64,000 bases of DNA, from assembly GCA_965261605.1 (NCBI GenBank), contig OZ253466.1, forward strand, positions 868,001-932,000, written 5' to 3'. Below are positions 1 to 8,601 of this stretch, piece after piece. Source of the stretch: DAOUJW01 sp965261605 (GTDB lineage Bacteria > Chloroflexota > Dehalococcoidia > Lucifugimonadales > UBA2985). How positions within the stretch are numbered: the stretch's first letter is position 1; each line of letters opens with the position of its first letter. Below the pieces are notes generated by a model. It did not search any database. It worked only from the letters and a program-made list of their open reading frames with translations, and had not been told where the DNA came from. Position numbers and translations under genes: made by a program.

Positions 1-522
1 TCCGTGGTGGATTATAACCTTAAGATACTGGAGCGGAAGGGTTATATCCGCCGGGACCGGGAGGTGTCCAGGGGCATTGAGGTGCTGGGGGGAGACAGGC
101 AAAGGGCGCAGACGAGCCGGGTGCCAGTCCTGGGATCCATCGCCGCCGGTGAGCCGATACCAGTACCCGCTCAGGAGTCATGGGCCTCTGCTGAGCCGGT
201 GGACATGCTGGACATCCCTCAGGGGTTCCTGAGCGATGTCGAAGGCGCCTACGCCCTCAGGGTAAAGGGCACCTCTATGATAGACGCCCTTGTAGACGAC
301 GGCGACACGGTCATAGTGAAGCCCGTCACGTCCGTCAGCGACGGGGATATGGTTGTGGCCTGGCTCAAGATAGAGAAGGAAGTCACCCTCAAGCGGCTTT
401 ACCACGAGGGAAGCCGCATCCGCCTCCAGCCTGCCAACTCCACAATGCAGCCCATCTATGTGGACCCGGACAACATTGAGGTCCAGGGCAAGGTGGTGGC
501 CGTTATCCGCAACTCCGTGTGA
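1..522 (+). CDS. lexA: LexA repressor, 5' end cut by window edge
   Basis: SOS-response repressor and self-cleaving S24-type protease. The reading frame is open from base 1 with no true start, so the first part of the winged-helix DNA-binding domain lies outside the window. What remains opens with the end of that domain (DYNLKILERKGYIRRD). The cleavage site Ala-Gly is in GSIAAGEPIP. The catalytic Ser is in KGTSM and the catalytic Lys in EVTLKRLY, as in LexA. All three autoproteolysis elements are therefore intact. No SOS box can be assigned because the upstream region is missing. Identification is confident; only the start is unknown. Confidence 0.95.
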   Translation, partial: SVVDYNLKILERKGYIRRDREVSRGIEVLGGDRQRAQTSRVPVLGSIAAGEPIPVPAQESWASAEPVDMLDIPQGFLSDVEGAYALRVKGTSMIDALVDDGDTVIVKPVTSVSDGDMVVAWLKIEKEVTLKRLYHEGSRIRLQPANSTMQPIYVDPDNIEVQGKVVAVIRNSV

Positions 523-656
523 GCAGACCCAGTCTCCAGCACCAACCTGGCCGATGGCCTGAGATAGCCAGTCCTGCCTTCCACCGGAGGGACTCCCGGC
601 CTCTGCCACTGGATGTTCGTCGGGCGATTCTCTTTGACGTAGATTCGGCCTTATAG

Positions 657-685
657 TTATTCCCCAAGACGCAAGATGCTATAAT
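657..685 (+). promoter_or_regulatory. Candidate sigma-70 promoter of the EVE-domain gene
   Basis: A perfect TATAAT lies at 680-685, with a weak -35 (TTATTC, 657-662) 17 bases upstream. It sits in the 213-base gap between lexA and the GTG start at 736. The -35 match is poor, so only the -10 is reasonably supported. Confidence 0.35.
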
Positions 686-735
686 CTACTCAAAATCAAC
701 CAATACTCTTACGGCTTACGAAAGGGGAGCATCTA

Positions 736-1209
736 GTGCCAAGAGGAAAGACCTACTGGATGGTGGCAGACTCCGTGGAAAACTTCCGCATCACCCGGGA
801 GCTGGGCTTCACCGTCCAGGGCATGGCCTCCAGGCAGCGCCGCAAGGCGCAGCGCATGGAGCCCGGAGACAGGATTCTATTATACATCACAGGAATCCAG
901 GGGTTCGGGGCCACGGCAACGGTGACCTCCAAGTGCTTCGAGGACCATAAGCCCGTGTGGAAGAGCGAAGGTAAAGCGGACGACTTTCCCTGGCGGGTTA
1001 ACATCAAGGCGGAGGCGGTCCTGGACGAAGACAGGTTTTTGGACGCCAAGGAGATAGGCCCGCGCATGGAGTACATACGGCACTGGCCCCCGGAACTCTG
1101 GCCCCTGGCCTTCCAGGGCAACCTGCACATACTGCCCAAGAACGACTTTGAGCTTCTTGAGTGGGAGGTGAAGAGGGCCGCCTCGGAGAGGATTCCGGTA
1201 GCCCGGTAG
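736..1209 (+). CDS. EVE domain (PUA-like) protein
   Basis: A 157-residue protein that is essentially one EVE domain, a PUA-like fold that in other proteins binds modified bases in DNA or RNA. Family hallmarks visible are the N-terminal KTYWMVADSVENF start, the RILLYITGIQGFGATATV strand and the late EYIRHWPPELWPLAFQGN block. Translation starts at a GTG preceded by an AGGGGAG Shine-Dalgarno. It stands alone between lexA and a convergent aldo/keto reductase, so context does not reveal a substrate. Stand-alone EVE proteins are widespread and mostly of unknown function; some occur beside restriction systems, but none is adjacent here. Confidence 0.85.
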   Translation: MPRGKTYWMVADSVENFRITRELGFTVQGMASRQRRKAQRMEPGDRILLYITGIQGFGATATVTSKCFEDHKPVWKSEGKADDFPWRVNIKAEAVLDEDRFLDAKEIGPRMEYIRHWPPELWPLAFQGNLHILPKNDFELLEWEVKRAASERIPVAR

Positions 1210-1224
1210 CTCCTCGCCGCCCGT

Positions 1225-2223
1225 CTAGCCTGTCGCGCGCCCGGCCGCCTCTTCCAGATAGAAGTTGTTCTCGTACAGGTCGTTAATGCGCTCCAGCGCG
1301 TCCGCGGCCAGGTCAGGCGTATCCGGGGCCCCTACGAACTCCAGCAGCTGCTCCTCACTGATGATGTTGGGCAGCACTGAGGCAATCCTGTTTCGGGACA
1401 GGACAAACTTTATCGCAATCTGGCCTATTGTGGCGTCGGATTCCTGAGTCAGGAACTCCAGAGTGTCCACCTTCTTCAAACTGGCGTCCAGCCATTCCTG
1501 CCTGCGGTGACTGCGGTGGTCGGAGACATCAAAGACCGTGTCTCTATTGTAAGTGCCGTCCAGCATACCGGAGGCGTGAGGCACCCTGGACAGCAGGCCC
1601 GTCTCCTCCGCTTCGGCAATTGGGAAGAACCGTCTTGCGGGCTCCTGCTCCAGAATGCTGTAGATTATCTGGAGTGAGAGCACCTTCCGCTCCTTCATCG
1701 ACGCCTCCCCCTCCTCGAACCAGCCGATGTCCGGCCCAATGGCCGAGCCGTAGTAGCGGATTTTCCCCTCATTCACCAGATTCTCCAGGGTCTCAAAAAG
1801 GTCGTCGCTTTCAATGGCGCTCATACGCGGGTTGTGAATCTGATACAGGTCTATGTAGTCGGTATTCAGGCGACGCAGGCTCTGCTCGCAGGCGTACCTG
1901 ACAAATTTGGGCGAGAAGTCCTGGGGTCGTTCGCTGTGGCCGGTCCTGATTTCGTTGGAGTAGAAATCGTAGCCGAACTTGGTCCCAATCACCATGTCCC
2001 GGCGATGTCCTCCCAGAGCTTTGACCAAAATCTCCTCGCCGTAGCCCTCGGCGTAGGTGTCCGCCGTGTCGAAGAAGTTAATGCCAATGTCAAATGCGCG
2101 GCTGAGAAGGGCAATGCTGTCCCTCTCCTCCAGCTTCCCCCACCATCCGGTGCTGACAGTCCACACCCCAAAGCCCACCTCGGATAGATCCAAGTCAGTC
2201 TTTCCCAGCTTGCGGTACTTCAA
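1225..2223 (-). CDS. Aldo/keto reductase
   Basis: NAD(P)H-dependent oxidoreductase of the AKR superfamily (332 residues, TIM barrel), reducing an unidentified carbonyl substrate. The catalytic tetrad is readable as Asp52 and Tyr57 (FFDTADTYAEG), Lys82 (GTKFGYDF) and His130 (DLYQIHNPRM). The start is a TTG, chosen because a strong AAGGAGG sits just upstream and the N-terminus (MKYRKLGKTDLDLSEVGFG) matches the family. A good promoter lies about 65 bases upstream. It is convergent with the EVE gene and divergent from the zinc-ribbon gene, so it is probably monocistronic. Substrate cannot be told from sequence. Confidence 0.92.
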   Translation of the reverse strand: MKYRKLGKTDLDLSEVGFGVWTVSTGWWGKLEERDSIALLSRAFDIGINFFDTADTYAEGYGEEILVKALGGHRRDMVIGTKFGYDFYSNEIRTGHSERPQDFSPKFVRYACEQSLRRLNTDYIDLYQIHNPRMSAIESDDLFETLENLVNEGKIRYYGSAIGPDIGWFEEGEASMKERKVLSLQIIYSILEQEPARRFFPIAEAEETGLLSRVPHASGMLDGTYNRDTVFDVSDHRSHRRQEWLDASLKKVDTLEFLTQESDATIGQIAIKFVLSRNRIASVLPNIISEEQLLEFVGAPDTPDLAADALERINDLYENNFYLEEAAGRATG

Positions 2224-2287
2224 ACTGCCTCCTTAGAGAATCGATTAGGCGGGTGTGGACCTCGCGCCCCTCGACCCGTGAGAGTCC

Positions 2288-2316
2288 ATTATAGTACGGA
2301 GCCTAACCCCAGTCGA
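2288..2316 (-). promoter_or_regulatory. Promoter of the aldo/keto reductase
   Basis: On the minus strand TCGACT (2316-2311) is followed after exactly 17 bases by a perfect TATAAT (2293-2288). This predicts a leader of about 60 bases to the TTG start at 2223. Confidence 0.6.
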
Positions 2317-2452
2317 CACCTCTCTGCAGCCAGGCATGAGTAGAGCGGACCGGAAAGCCCCTTCGATTGACAACCTCACCTATGGGCATTAACCTCACAT
2401 AAAGGGCGTTTGGAGATTCCGTTAGCGGAAAGGCGATGTGAAGGGAGCAGAG

Positions 2453-2890
2453 ATGAAGTGTCCCAGATGTAACTCGGATCTCTCGGTCGAGAAGTTCAAA
2501 GACGTGGAAGTGGACCGGTGCCCCGGCTGCAAGGGGATATGGCTGGATTACCACGAAATTGACCAGCTTGAGGACGTGGAGATGGACGACGACGAGGTGA
2601 AAGGTTCGATGATGTTCCGCTCCTTCGTCGGCGACCTGCACTGCCCATCATGCCAGAGTGGAATGCAGATGTTCCAATATCGCGCCTTCGACCTTGAGTT
2701 GGACTTCTGTCCAAATGAGCATGGCTTCTGGCTCGACAGCGGCGAGGAGAAGCGGGTATTGGAGATAATGAAGCAGCGCGTGAAAGACCTGAAGCGCTCC
2801 GCCGACGCGGAGGTTGAGTGGGCCGGGATGCTCAAGCGGTTCAAGTCCAAGTCCTTCGGCGACCGCATGAAAGGCATGTTCCGCCGCTAG
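2453..2890 (+). CDS. Zf-TFIIB-type zinc-ribbon protein
   Basis: A small protein (145 residues from the chosen start) with two zinc-binding units. The first has MKCPRCN then RCPGCKGIWLD; the second has HCPSCQ then FCPNEHGFWLD. These match the zf-TFIIB family found in many bacteria with no established role. The C-terminus is basic and helical (DRMKGMFRR), which could bind nucleic acid or membrane; that is inference. The ATG at 2453 is preferred over an in-frame GTG at 2438 because AGGGAG sits five to six bases before the ATG. It is upstream of proS with a 150-base gap. Confidence 0.82.
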   Translation: MKCPRCNSDLSVEKFKDVEVDRCPGCKGIWLDYHEIDQLEDVEMDDDEVKGSMMFRSFVGDLHCPSCQSGMQMFQYRAFDLELDFCPNEHGFWLDSGEEKRVLEIMKQRVKDLKRSADAEVEWAGMLKRFKSKSFGDRMKGMFRR

Positions 2891-3040
2891 ACTGCTTTCC
2901 GGCTTATCTATCCTGTCGCTTTCGCCTTTTGGGACGCTTAGCCCGCGCCCGCGAGCCAAGCGCCTCCCCCGGTCGTATTTCCCCTATCGTCCTATTTCTG
3001 GTAACCTTTACCCGCAAAAGGTGAGGATGGAGTTTAGCCC

Positions 3041-4738
3041 ATGCGAATGACCGGCTTTTTTGGCAAGACGCTGCGCGAGGATCCCGCCGAGGCGGAGACT
3101 CCCAGCCATCGGCTGCTGCTGAAAGCGGGGATGATCCGCCAGGTTGCCGCCGGCGTCTACACCTATATGCCCCTGGCTTGGCGCTCCCTCCGCAAGATCG
3201 AGGAGATCATCCGGCAGGAGATGGATGCGGCAGGAAGCCAGGAGGTGAGGATGCCCGTGCTCCATCCCGTGGAGCTGTGGGAGGAGAGCGGCCGCAGGGA
3301 CGCCTTTGGCAAGAACCTGTTCACACTGGAGGACCGCCGCGAGAGGTCGCTGGTGATGGCGCCAACCCATGAGGAGGTTATCACCCTTACGGTGAAGGCA
3401 AACGTGCACAGCTATCGCGACCTCCCTCAAATCCTGTACCAGATCCAGACCAAGTTCCGGGACGAGGCGAGGCCGCGGGGCGGTCTCATAAGGGTGCGTG
3501 AGTTCGATATGAAGGACGCCTACAGCTTCGATGCGGACGAGGAGGGTCTCGACCGCAGCTATGAGGCAATGGTGCAAGCCTACAAGAACATCTACCGCCG
3601 CCTCCACCTGCCCGCGGTCCAAGCCGAGGCCGACAGCGGCGCCATCGGCGGAAAAGACTCCCACGAGTTCCTGCTGCCGACGGAGAGCGGGGAAGACGTG
3701 GTGCTTGTATGCCCCGGCTGCGGCTACGCGGCCAACGCCGAGAAAGCCCAGGTGGTGAAGCCTCCACAGGAGACGGAAGATCCCCTCCCCTTGGAAGAAG
3801 TCCACACTCCGGGAATCAAGACCATTGAAGACCTGGCGGCCTTCTTGGGAATACCGGAGAGCAAGACCCTCAAGGCCGTCTTCTATGCCAGCGACGGAGA
3901 GATGGTCTTCGTCACAATACGGGGCGACCTGGAGGTGAACGAGATTAAGCTGAAGAACCTCCTTCACTGCCGGGAGCTGCGTTTGGCATCGCCGGAGGAG
4001 GTGGAAGAGGCGGGCCTAGTAGCCGGCTCCGCATCCTCCATCGGCCTGGAGGGCGTCCGCACCGTGGCCGACGACTCCATAATGCTGGGGGAAAACTTTG
4101 TGGTGGGAGCCAATCGGACCGACTACCACCTGCGCAACGCCAACTATCCACGGGATTTCCAGCCGGACGTTATTGCGGACATTACCCTCGCCGAGCCGGG
4201 CCACGCCTGCCATCGCTGCAACACTCCCCTGGAGGCCATGCGGGCCATTGAGATGGGCCACGTGTTCAAGCTGGGCACCTTCTACAGCGAGACGCTGGAT
4301 GCCACCTATCTGGACAGTGACGGCGCCCAGAAGCCCATCGTCATGGGCTGCTACGGCATAGGCGTCGGGAGGCTGCTGGCCGGCGTCATTGAACAGCACC
4401 ACGACGACAAGGGCATCATCTTCCCACCCTCAGTTGCGCCTTACCACGCGCACCTGGTGGCTCTGAACGTAGAGGATAGCCAGGTGACTGAGGCTGCCGA
4501 CGACCTGTACGAGCGGCTGCAACAGGCCGGCCTTGAAGTCCTGTACGACGACCGCCCGGAGACGGCGGGCGTGAAATTCAACGACGCCGACCTGATGGGC
4601 TTCCCCGTGCGCGTTGTGGTCAGCCCGCGAAACCTCCGACAGGGCAGCGCGGAGGTGAAGCTGCGTCGCGAGAAGGACGCTGAGTTAGTGGTCCTGGAGA
4701 ACGTAACGGCCAGGGTCAGGGAGCTTCTGGAGTCTTGA
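3041..4738 (+). CDS. proS: Prolyl-tRNA synthetase
   Basis: Charges tRNA-Pro with proline in the cytoplasm. The 565-residue length and order of parts fit the bacterial-type ProRS: a class II catalytic core with the APTHEE and FRDEARPRGGLIRVREF motifs, an inserted YbaK-like editing domain in the middle (about residues 225-400, including the FVVGANRTDYHLRNANY region), then the core resumes (IVMGCYGIGVGRL, motif 3) and a C-terminal anticodon-binding domain follows (VRVVVSPRNL). The ATG start is directly followed by the family-typical MRMTGFFGKTLREDP. No operon partner; a repeat-filled gap follows. Confidence 0.97.
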   Translation: MRMTGFFGKTLREDPAEAETPSHRLLLKAGMIRQVAAGVYTYMPLAWRSLRKIEEIIRQEMDAAGSQEVRMPVLHPVELWEESGRRDAFGKNLFTLEDRRERSLVMAPTHEEVITLTVKANVHSYRDLPQILYQIQTKFRDEARPRGGLIRVREFDMKDAYSFDADEEGLDRSYEAMVQAYKNIYRRLHLPAVQAEADSGAIGGKDSHEFLLPTESGEDVVLVCPGCGYAANAEKAQVVKPPQETEDPLPLEEVHTPGIKTIEDLAAFLGIPESKTLKAVFYASDGEMVFVTIRGDLEVNEIKLKNLLHCRELRLASPEEVEEAGLVAGSASSIGLEGVRTVADDSIMLGENFVVGANRTDYHLRNANYPRDFQPDVIADITLAEPGHACHRCNTPLEAMRAIEMGHVFKLGTFYSETLDATYLDSDGAQKPIVMGCYGIGVGRLLAGVIEQHHDDKGIIFPPSVAPYHAHLVALNVEDSQVTEAADDLYERLQQAGLEVLYDDRPETAGVKFNDADLMGFPVRVVVSPRNLRQGSAEVKLRREKDAELVVLENVTARVRELLES

Positions 4739-5139
4739 GACCTTTGCACAAATGGTGTGAATCTCCAATAGGGCCGCTTCTACTGTCATTCCGAACGGAG
4801 CGCAGCGGAGTGAGGAATCTAAAGCCTTGGCTCACAAATCCACGGCGTATCATGTGAAACGCTCTGGATTCCTGCTTACAGTGACCTTTGAATAACCGCG
4901 TTATCGTCACTCCCGCCCAGGCGGGAGTCCATACCCCACCCCACCTAGATTCCCGCTCGGAGGCGGGAATGACGGGTACGTGGTGCTCCAGAACTAAGGT
5001 TATGCAAAGGTCTCTTTCCGCAGGAATGACGAGAGGCACATGCTACGGAAATGTCTCTGTCCGACGGTGCGCCAGGACTTCCCAACTCCCTGCTCAGCAT
5101 ATAATATACCTGCTATGAAATCCGTAAAGGGGGCTTGGC
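4739..5139. repeat. Gene-free stretch filled with short dispersed inverted repeats
   Basis: Four hundred bases without a gene. It holds several short palindromic units of the type scattered through this chromosome: a GGAATCTAAAG-type unit near 4785-4825, an inverted repeat ACTCCCGCC/GGCGGGAGT at 4909-4928, and an ATTCCCGCTC/GGCGGGAAT unit near 4950-4970. Copies of a GACCTTTGCA / TGCAAAGGTC motif occur at both ends (4739-4748 and about 5000-5010). A perfect TATAAT at 5100-5105, 35 bases before queF, is the only promoter-like element; no convincing -35 partner and no preQ1 riboswitch fold were seen. Confidence 0.7.
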
Positions 5140-5568
5140 ATGACTAATGTGGATAGCCTGAGCGAGGCGTACGCCAAGCTGGATCACAGCTTCGAGATAC
5201 AGGGAGAGGAGGCCATAGACGCCTCCTGCCTTCTGGCCTTCGATTACGAGTACCCGGAGCAGGAAAGCGAGATAGCTTTAGACACCGACGAGTTCACTGC
5301 TGTATGTCCCTGGACAGGCCTCCCGGACTTTGGCGCCCTGACCATACGCTACGTTCCGGACATGAAGCTCCTGGAGTTGAAGTCCCTGAAGTACTACCTG
5401 CTATCATACAGGCAGGTTGGCATTGTGCAGGAGCACGCCGCCAACCGCATCCTGAAAGACCTGGTGTCGGCGTGCCGGCCCCATCGAATGGCCGTATCAC
5501 TGGACTACAAGACCCGTGGCGGCATTCACACGACCGTGGACGTAGCCTACCAAGCCACGGGAGTCTAA
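5140..5568 (+). CDS. queF: NADPH-dependent preQ0 reductase (QueF)
   Basis: Reduces 7-cyano-7-deazaguanine (preQ0) to preQ1 in queuosine synthesis, a rare nitrile-to-amine reduction. It is the short unimodular form (142 residues). The catalytic Cys that attacks the nitrile is in FTAVCPWTGLPDFG, and the QueF signature ELKSLKYYLLSYR follows. A GGGGG-type Shine-Dalgarno precedes the ATG. The next gene, a queuosine-precursor transporter, starts one base after the queF stop, so the two are almost certainly co-transcribed and co-translated. None of queC, queD or queE is in the window. Confidence 0.95.
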   Translation: MTNVDSLSEAYAKLDHSFEIQGEEAIDASCLLAFDYEYPEQESEIALDTDEFTAVCPWTGLPDFGALTIRYVPDMKLLELKSLKYYLLSYRQVGIVQEHAANRILKDLVSACRPHRMAVSLDYKTRGGIHTTVDVAYQATGV

Positions 5569-5569
5569 C

Positions 5570-6268
5570 GTGGCCGGAAACGCGTCTAACCAGCTCAGGC
5601 TAACGCCCACCTTCATGGTGGTGACTGCTCTGTTCGTCACCTGCCTCATCACGGCCAACATCATAGCTGTGAAGCTGGTGGTCATCTTTGGGCACGTGCT
5701 CCCCGCGGCCATTATCATCTTTCCCCTCAGCTACATAATAGGGGACATACTGACCGAGGTGTACGGCTACCGGCAGGCCCGCGCCGTCATCTGGCTGGGG
5801 TTCCTGTGCAACCTTGTAGCGGTAGCGGCCATCTGGGTCGGCGGCTTCATGACCCCGGCATCCTTCTGGGGAGGACAGGAGGCCTACGATTCCATCCTTG
5901 GCTACACTCCCCGGCTGCTAATGGCCTCCTTCGCCGCCTACCTGGTGGGGGAACTGGCCAACTCAACCATCCTGGCCAAGATGAAGATATGGACCCGGGG
6001 ACGATGGCTGTGGAGCCGGACAATTAGCTCAACGATAGTGGGACAGGGGCTGGACTCCGCGGTGTTCATCACCCTGGCCTTTGCGGGCGGCGAGGTCGCG
6101 CTCGTGCGCCTTATCCTGACCCAGTGGACCGCAAAGGTCATCTACGAGGCCGCCGCCACTCCCCTGACGTACCTGGTAGTCGGCTGGATAAAGCGACGGG
6201 AGGGTCTGGACCACTACGACTACGATACGAGCTTCAACCCCATCGCGGTCACCCGCCTCTCGTCTTAG
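5570..6268 (+). CDS. yhhQ: Queuosine precursor transporter (YhhQ/QPTR family)
   Basis: Integral membrane protein of 232 residues with about six hydrophobic segments, belonging to the YhhQ (VUF0165) family that imports preQ0 or preQ1. Diagnostic features are NIIAVKLVVIFGHVLPAAI near the N-terminus, SYIIGDILTEVYGYRQAR, and the late WTAKVIYEAAATPLTYLVV segment. It begins at a GTG one base after queF stops. The pairing with QueF suggests that imported preQ0 is reduced immediately, i.e. a salvage route. The charged C-terminus is cytoplasmic by inference. It converges with the Rieske gene six bases away. Confidence 0.9.
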   Translation: MAGNASNQLRLTPTFMVVTALFVTCLITANIIAVKLVVIFGHVLPAAIIIFPLSYIIGDILTEVYGYRQARAVIWLGFLCNLVAVAAIWVGGFMTPASFWGGQEAYDSILGYTPRLLMASFAAYLVGELANSTILAKMKIWTRGRWLWSRTISSTIVGQGLDSAVFITLAFAGGEVALVRLILTQWTAKVIYEAAATPLTYLVVGWIKRREGLDHYDYDTSFNPIAVTRLSS

Positions 6269-6274
6269 GAACGC

Positions 6275-6589
6275 CTAGCCGGCCGGCGCAATCAGGACGT
6301 CGGAGCCGTCAATGCTGACGTTGTACGTTGCAAGCGGCTCGTTGGCGGGCAGGCTGATCACCTCGCCAGTCTTGACGTTGAAACGGCTCCCGTGGCAGGG
6401 GCACACCAGCTCCTCGCCGTCCAACTCACCCTCGGATAGGGGACACTCTGCGTGAGTGCAAAGCTCCGCAAGCGCGTATATCTGGCCCTCGGAGTTGGCC
6501 AGGACAACGCGATCGCCGTCCAGTTCAACAAGCATCAGGTCTCCGGGAGACAGGTCATCGGTACTGGCTACTTTAACAAAATCCGCCAA
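6275..6589 (-). CDS. Rieske [2Fe-2S] ferredoxin
   Basis: Small soluble electron carrier of 104 residues. The cluster ligands are in CTHAECPLSEG (Cys-x-His) and CPCHGSRFN (Cys-x2-His), spaced as in NirD/BphF-type Rieske ferredoxins. I start it at a TTG (6589) because GGAGG lies six bases before it, giving MADFVKVASTDDL; a TTG two codons earlier abuts the Shine-Dalgarno directly. It is last in the minus-strand series site-2 protease, tyrA, aroA, gmk, but a 56-base gap to gmk leaves open whether it is in the same transcript. Its redox partner is not evident. Confidence 0.9.
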   Translation of the reverse strand: MADFVKVASTDDLSPGDLMLVELDGDRVVLANSEGQIYALAELCTHAECPLSEGELDGEELVCPCHGSRFNVKTGEVISLPANEPLATYNVSIDGSDVLIAPAG

Positions 6590-6651
6590 GGTCAACCTCC
6601 AGCGTGTTATTGTTCATCAGGCATTCTATCACTGGGCTTGAGAACGTACCA

Positions 6652-7275
6652 CTAGAGATACACCCATCGAGGGGGTATATGGCACTTCTCTGCGGTGATG
6701 ATAGCCTTTATCTGGTCTACCGCCGTCTCCAGGTCGTCGTTCACCACCACGTAATCGAATTGGGACAGCTGCCGCATCTCGTCCATGGCGGTGCGGATAC
6801 GCAGCTCAAGGTCCGGCGTAGTCTCGGTCTTGCGCTCCCGCAGACGCCGCTCCAACTCCTGGGGCGAAGGGGGCATCAGGAAGATGAATATTCCACCCGG
6901 AGCCAGGTCCCTGATGGTGGCGGCGCCCTGGACGTCGGTCTTCATAATCACGTCCATCCCCTTGTCCATGGCCTCTTTCACCTGGGATTTGGGGACGCCG
7001 TACCAGTTGCCGTACACCTGCGCGCACTCCAGAAAGTCGCCCTCGCGTACCATCTGGTGAAAACTGTCTCTGTCCATGAACAGGTAGTCTTCGCCGTCCT
7101 CTTCCCCAAGCCGCTGGGTACGAGTTGTGGCCGTAACCGTGAAGTGCCAGTACTGGTCAAGCTCCCTAAGCCGCCTCAGCACTGAGTCCTTGCCCACACC
7201 GGAGGGGCCCGAAAGTACGACCAGCATCGGACCCGGTGTCGGCATATCATACAGTCGCTCTTCCGTGGGTCTCAA
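6652..7275 (-). CDS. gmk: Guanylate kinase
   Basis: Phosphorylates GMP to GDP using ATP. The P-loop LSGPSGVGKDSVLRRL is near the N-terminus, followed by the GMP-binding region (TTRTQRLGEEDGEDYLFM) and the lid. The 207-residue length is normal. The TTG start is chosen because GAAAGGA lies six bases upstream; an in-frame ATG ten codons later (MPTPGPMLV) is an alternative. It lies 12 bases downstream of aroA and is probably in the same operon. Confidence 0.95.
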   Translation of the reverse strand: MRPTEERLYDMPTPGPMLVVLSGPSGVGKDSVLRRLRELDQYWHFTVTATTRTQRLGEEDGEDYLFMDRDSFHQMVREGDFLECAQVYGNWYGVPKSQVKEAMDKGMDVIMKTDVQGAATIRDLAPGGIFIFLMPPSPQELERRLRERKTETTPDLELRIRTAMDEMRQLSQFDYVVVNDDLETAVDQIKAIITAEKCHIPPRWVYL

Positions 7276-7287
7276 ATTTTTCCTTTC

Positions 7288-8598
7288 TTATTCGCTCGCC
7301 AGAAATTCCAGGTCCTGCCAGAAGCCGGGGTAGGATACGTCCACCACCTCCGCTCCCGAGAGCAGCACATCGTCATCAGCCAGCAGTCCGGCTATGCCCA
7401 GGGTCATCGCCAGGCGATGGTCGCCGTGACTCCGGCAGGCCCCGCCTTTCAGAGAACCCGTGCCCTCTATTATCATACCGTCCGGTAGCTCCGTGATTTT
7501 TGCGCCCAGCCTGGACAGCTCCTTCGCGGTGGCGCTTATCCTGTCCGACTCCTTGACCCGCAGCTCCTGAGCGTCCCTTATGACGGTGGTCCCCTGAGCG
7601 AAACAGGCGGCAAGGGCCAGCACCGGAATCTCGTCCTGGGCTATGGGTATCTGGTTCCCGGCTATCTCAACACCCCGAAGCTCGCTGGACTCAACATAAA
7701 TATCTGCAACCGGCTCTCCGCCCTCTGTACGATGGTTCTCCAGCGTTATGTTGGCTCCCATCGCCTTCAGGATCTCGATTACCTCGGCGCGGCTGGGGTT
7801 CACGCCCACGTTGGTCAGCCTGACCCTGGCATTGGGATGAACGGCCGCAGCCACCAGCCAGAAGGCCGCGGAGCTTATATCGCCGGAAACCTTCACGTCC
7901 AGAGGCTTCAGCTCGGGGCCGGGTTTCACTACCAGGGTCAGCCCGTCCTCCGTAAGCGATGCCCCCATAGCTCCAAGCATTCGCTCCGTGTGGTCCCTGG
8001 AAAGGGCCGGCTGGTGCAGAACCGTCTCACTTCTGGCAAAAAGGGATGCCAGTATCAGGGATGACTTCACCTGGGCGCTCGCCACAGGCATCGTGTATTC
8101 CATTCCATGCAACTCCCCGCCCCTTATGGTCAGGGGCGCCATAGAGTCCCCGCTGCGACCCATAACCTCCGCTCCCATCTGGCGAAGGGGTTGGACTATC
8201 CGCGCCATTGGCCTGGAGCGCAACGAACGGTCGCCGCTCACCACGGAGACGAATGGCGTTGATGCAAGCAGCCCCATAATGAACCGCATTGTGGTGCCGC
8301 TGTTCTCGGCGTTGAGAACATTGTTGGGCTCAGTCAGGCCATCCAGCCCTGGAGATCTGACCTTCAGCTGCGGGATTCCCGTGGGGCTATCCTCCGGGGC
8401 AACGCGCTCCGCAGTAACTCCCAGAGCCTGGAGGCAGCGAAGGGTGGACCGGCAGTCCTGCCCCTCGGAGTAGTTGTCGATTACAGCCTCACCGGAGGCC
8501 AGGCTGTTTAGAATGGCCGCCCTGTGGGAAACGGACTTGTCCGCCGGAGGGGATATGGCGCCCTCCAGCTTTGCGGTAGGAGAAGCAGATCTTTTCAT
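7288..8598 (-). CDS. aroA: EPSP synthase (3-phosphoshikimate 1-carboxyvinyltransferase)
   Basis: Sixth step of the shikimate pathway: transfers enolpyruvyl from PEP to shikimate-3-phosphate. At 436 residues it is full length. Substrate-binding blocks visible are PADKSVSHRAAILNSL near the N-terminus, LNAENSGTTMRFIMGLLAS, and late CRSHGDHRLAMTLGIAGLL. It starts at an ATG three bases from the tyrA stop, so the two aromatic amino-acid genes are co-transcribed, with gmk next. Confidence 0.97.
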   Translation of the reverse strand: MKRSASPTAKLEGAISPPADKSVSHRAAILNSLASGEAVIDNYSEGQDCRSTLRCLQALGVTAERVAPEDSPTGIPQLKVRSPGLDGLTEPNNVLNAENSGTTMRFIMGLLASTPFVSVVSGDRSLRSRPMARIVQPLRQMGAEVMGRSGDSMAPLTIRGGELHGMEYTMPVASAQVKSSLILASLFARSETVLHQPALSRDHTERMLGAMGASLTEDGLTLVVKPGPELKPLDVKVSGDISSAAFWLVAAAVHPNARVRLTNVGVNPSRAEVIEILKAMGANITLENHRTEGGEPVADIYVESSELRGVEIAGNQIPIAQDEIPVLALAACFAQGTTVIRDAQELRVKESDRISATAKELSRLGAKITELPDGMIIEGTGSLKGGACRSHGDHRLAMTLGIAGLLADDDVLLSGAEVVDVSYPGFWQDLEFLASE

Positions 8599-8601
8599 AG
8601 C

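Noticed and set aside
523..735. tRNA or other RNA gene after lexA
   Set aside because: No cloverleaf or conserved RNA structure could be traced; the gap only shows a promoter-like TATAAT.
3008..3967. 319-codon minus-strand frame overlapping proS
   Set aside because: proS is certain; this frame has no start signal or motif.
4739..5050. CRISPR array
   Set aside because: The repeats are palindromic units of differing sequence without regular spacing, and no cas gene is near.
5095..5139. preQ1 riboswitch before queF
   Set aside because: The short leader lacks the class I stem and A-rich tail; only a promoter-like TATAAT is present.
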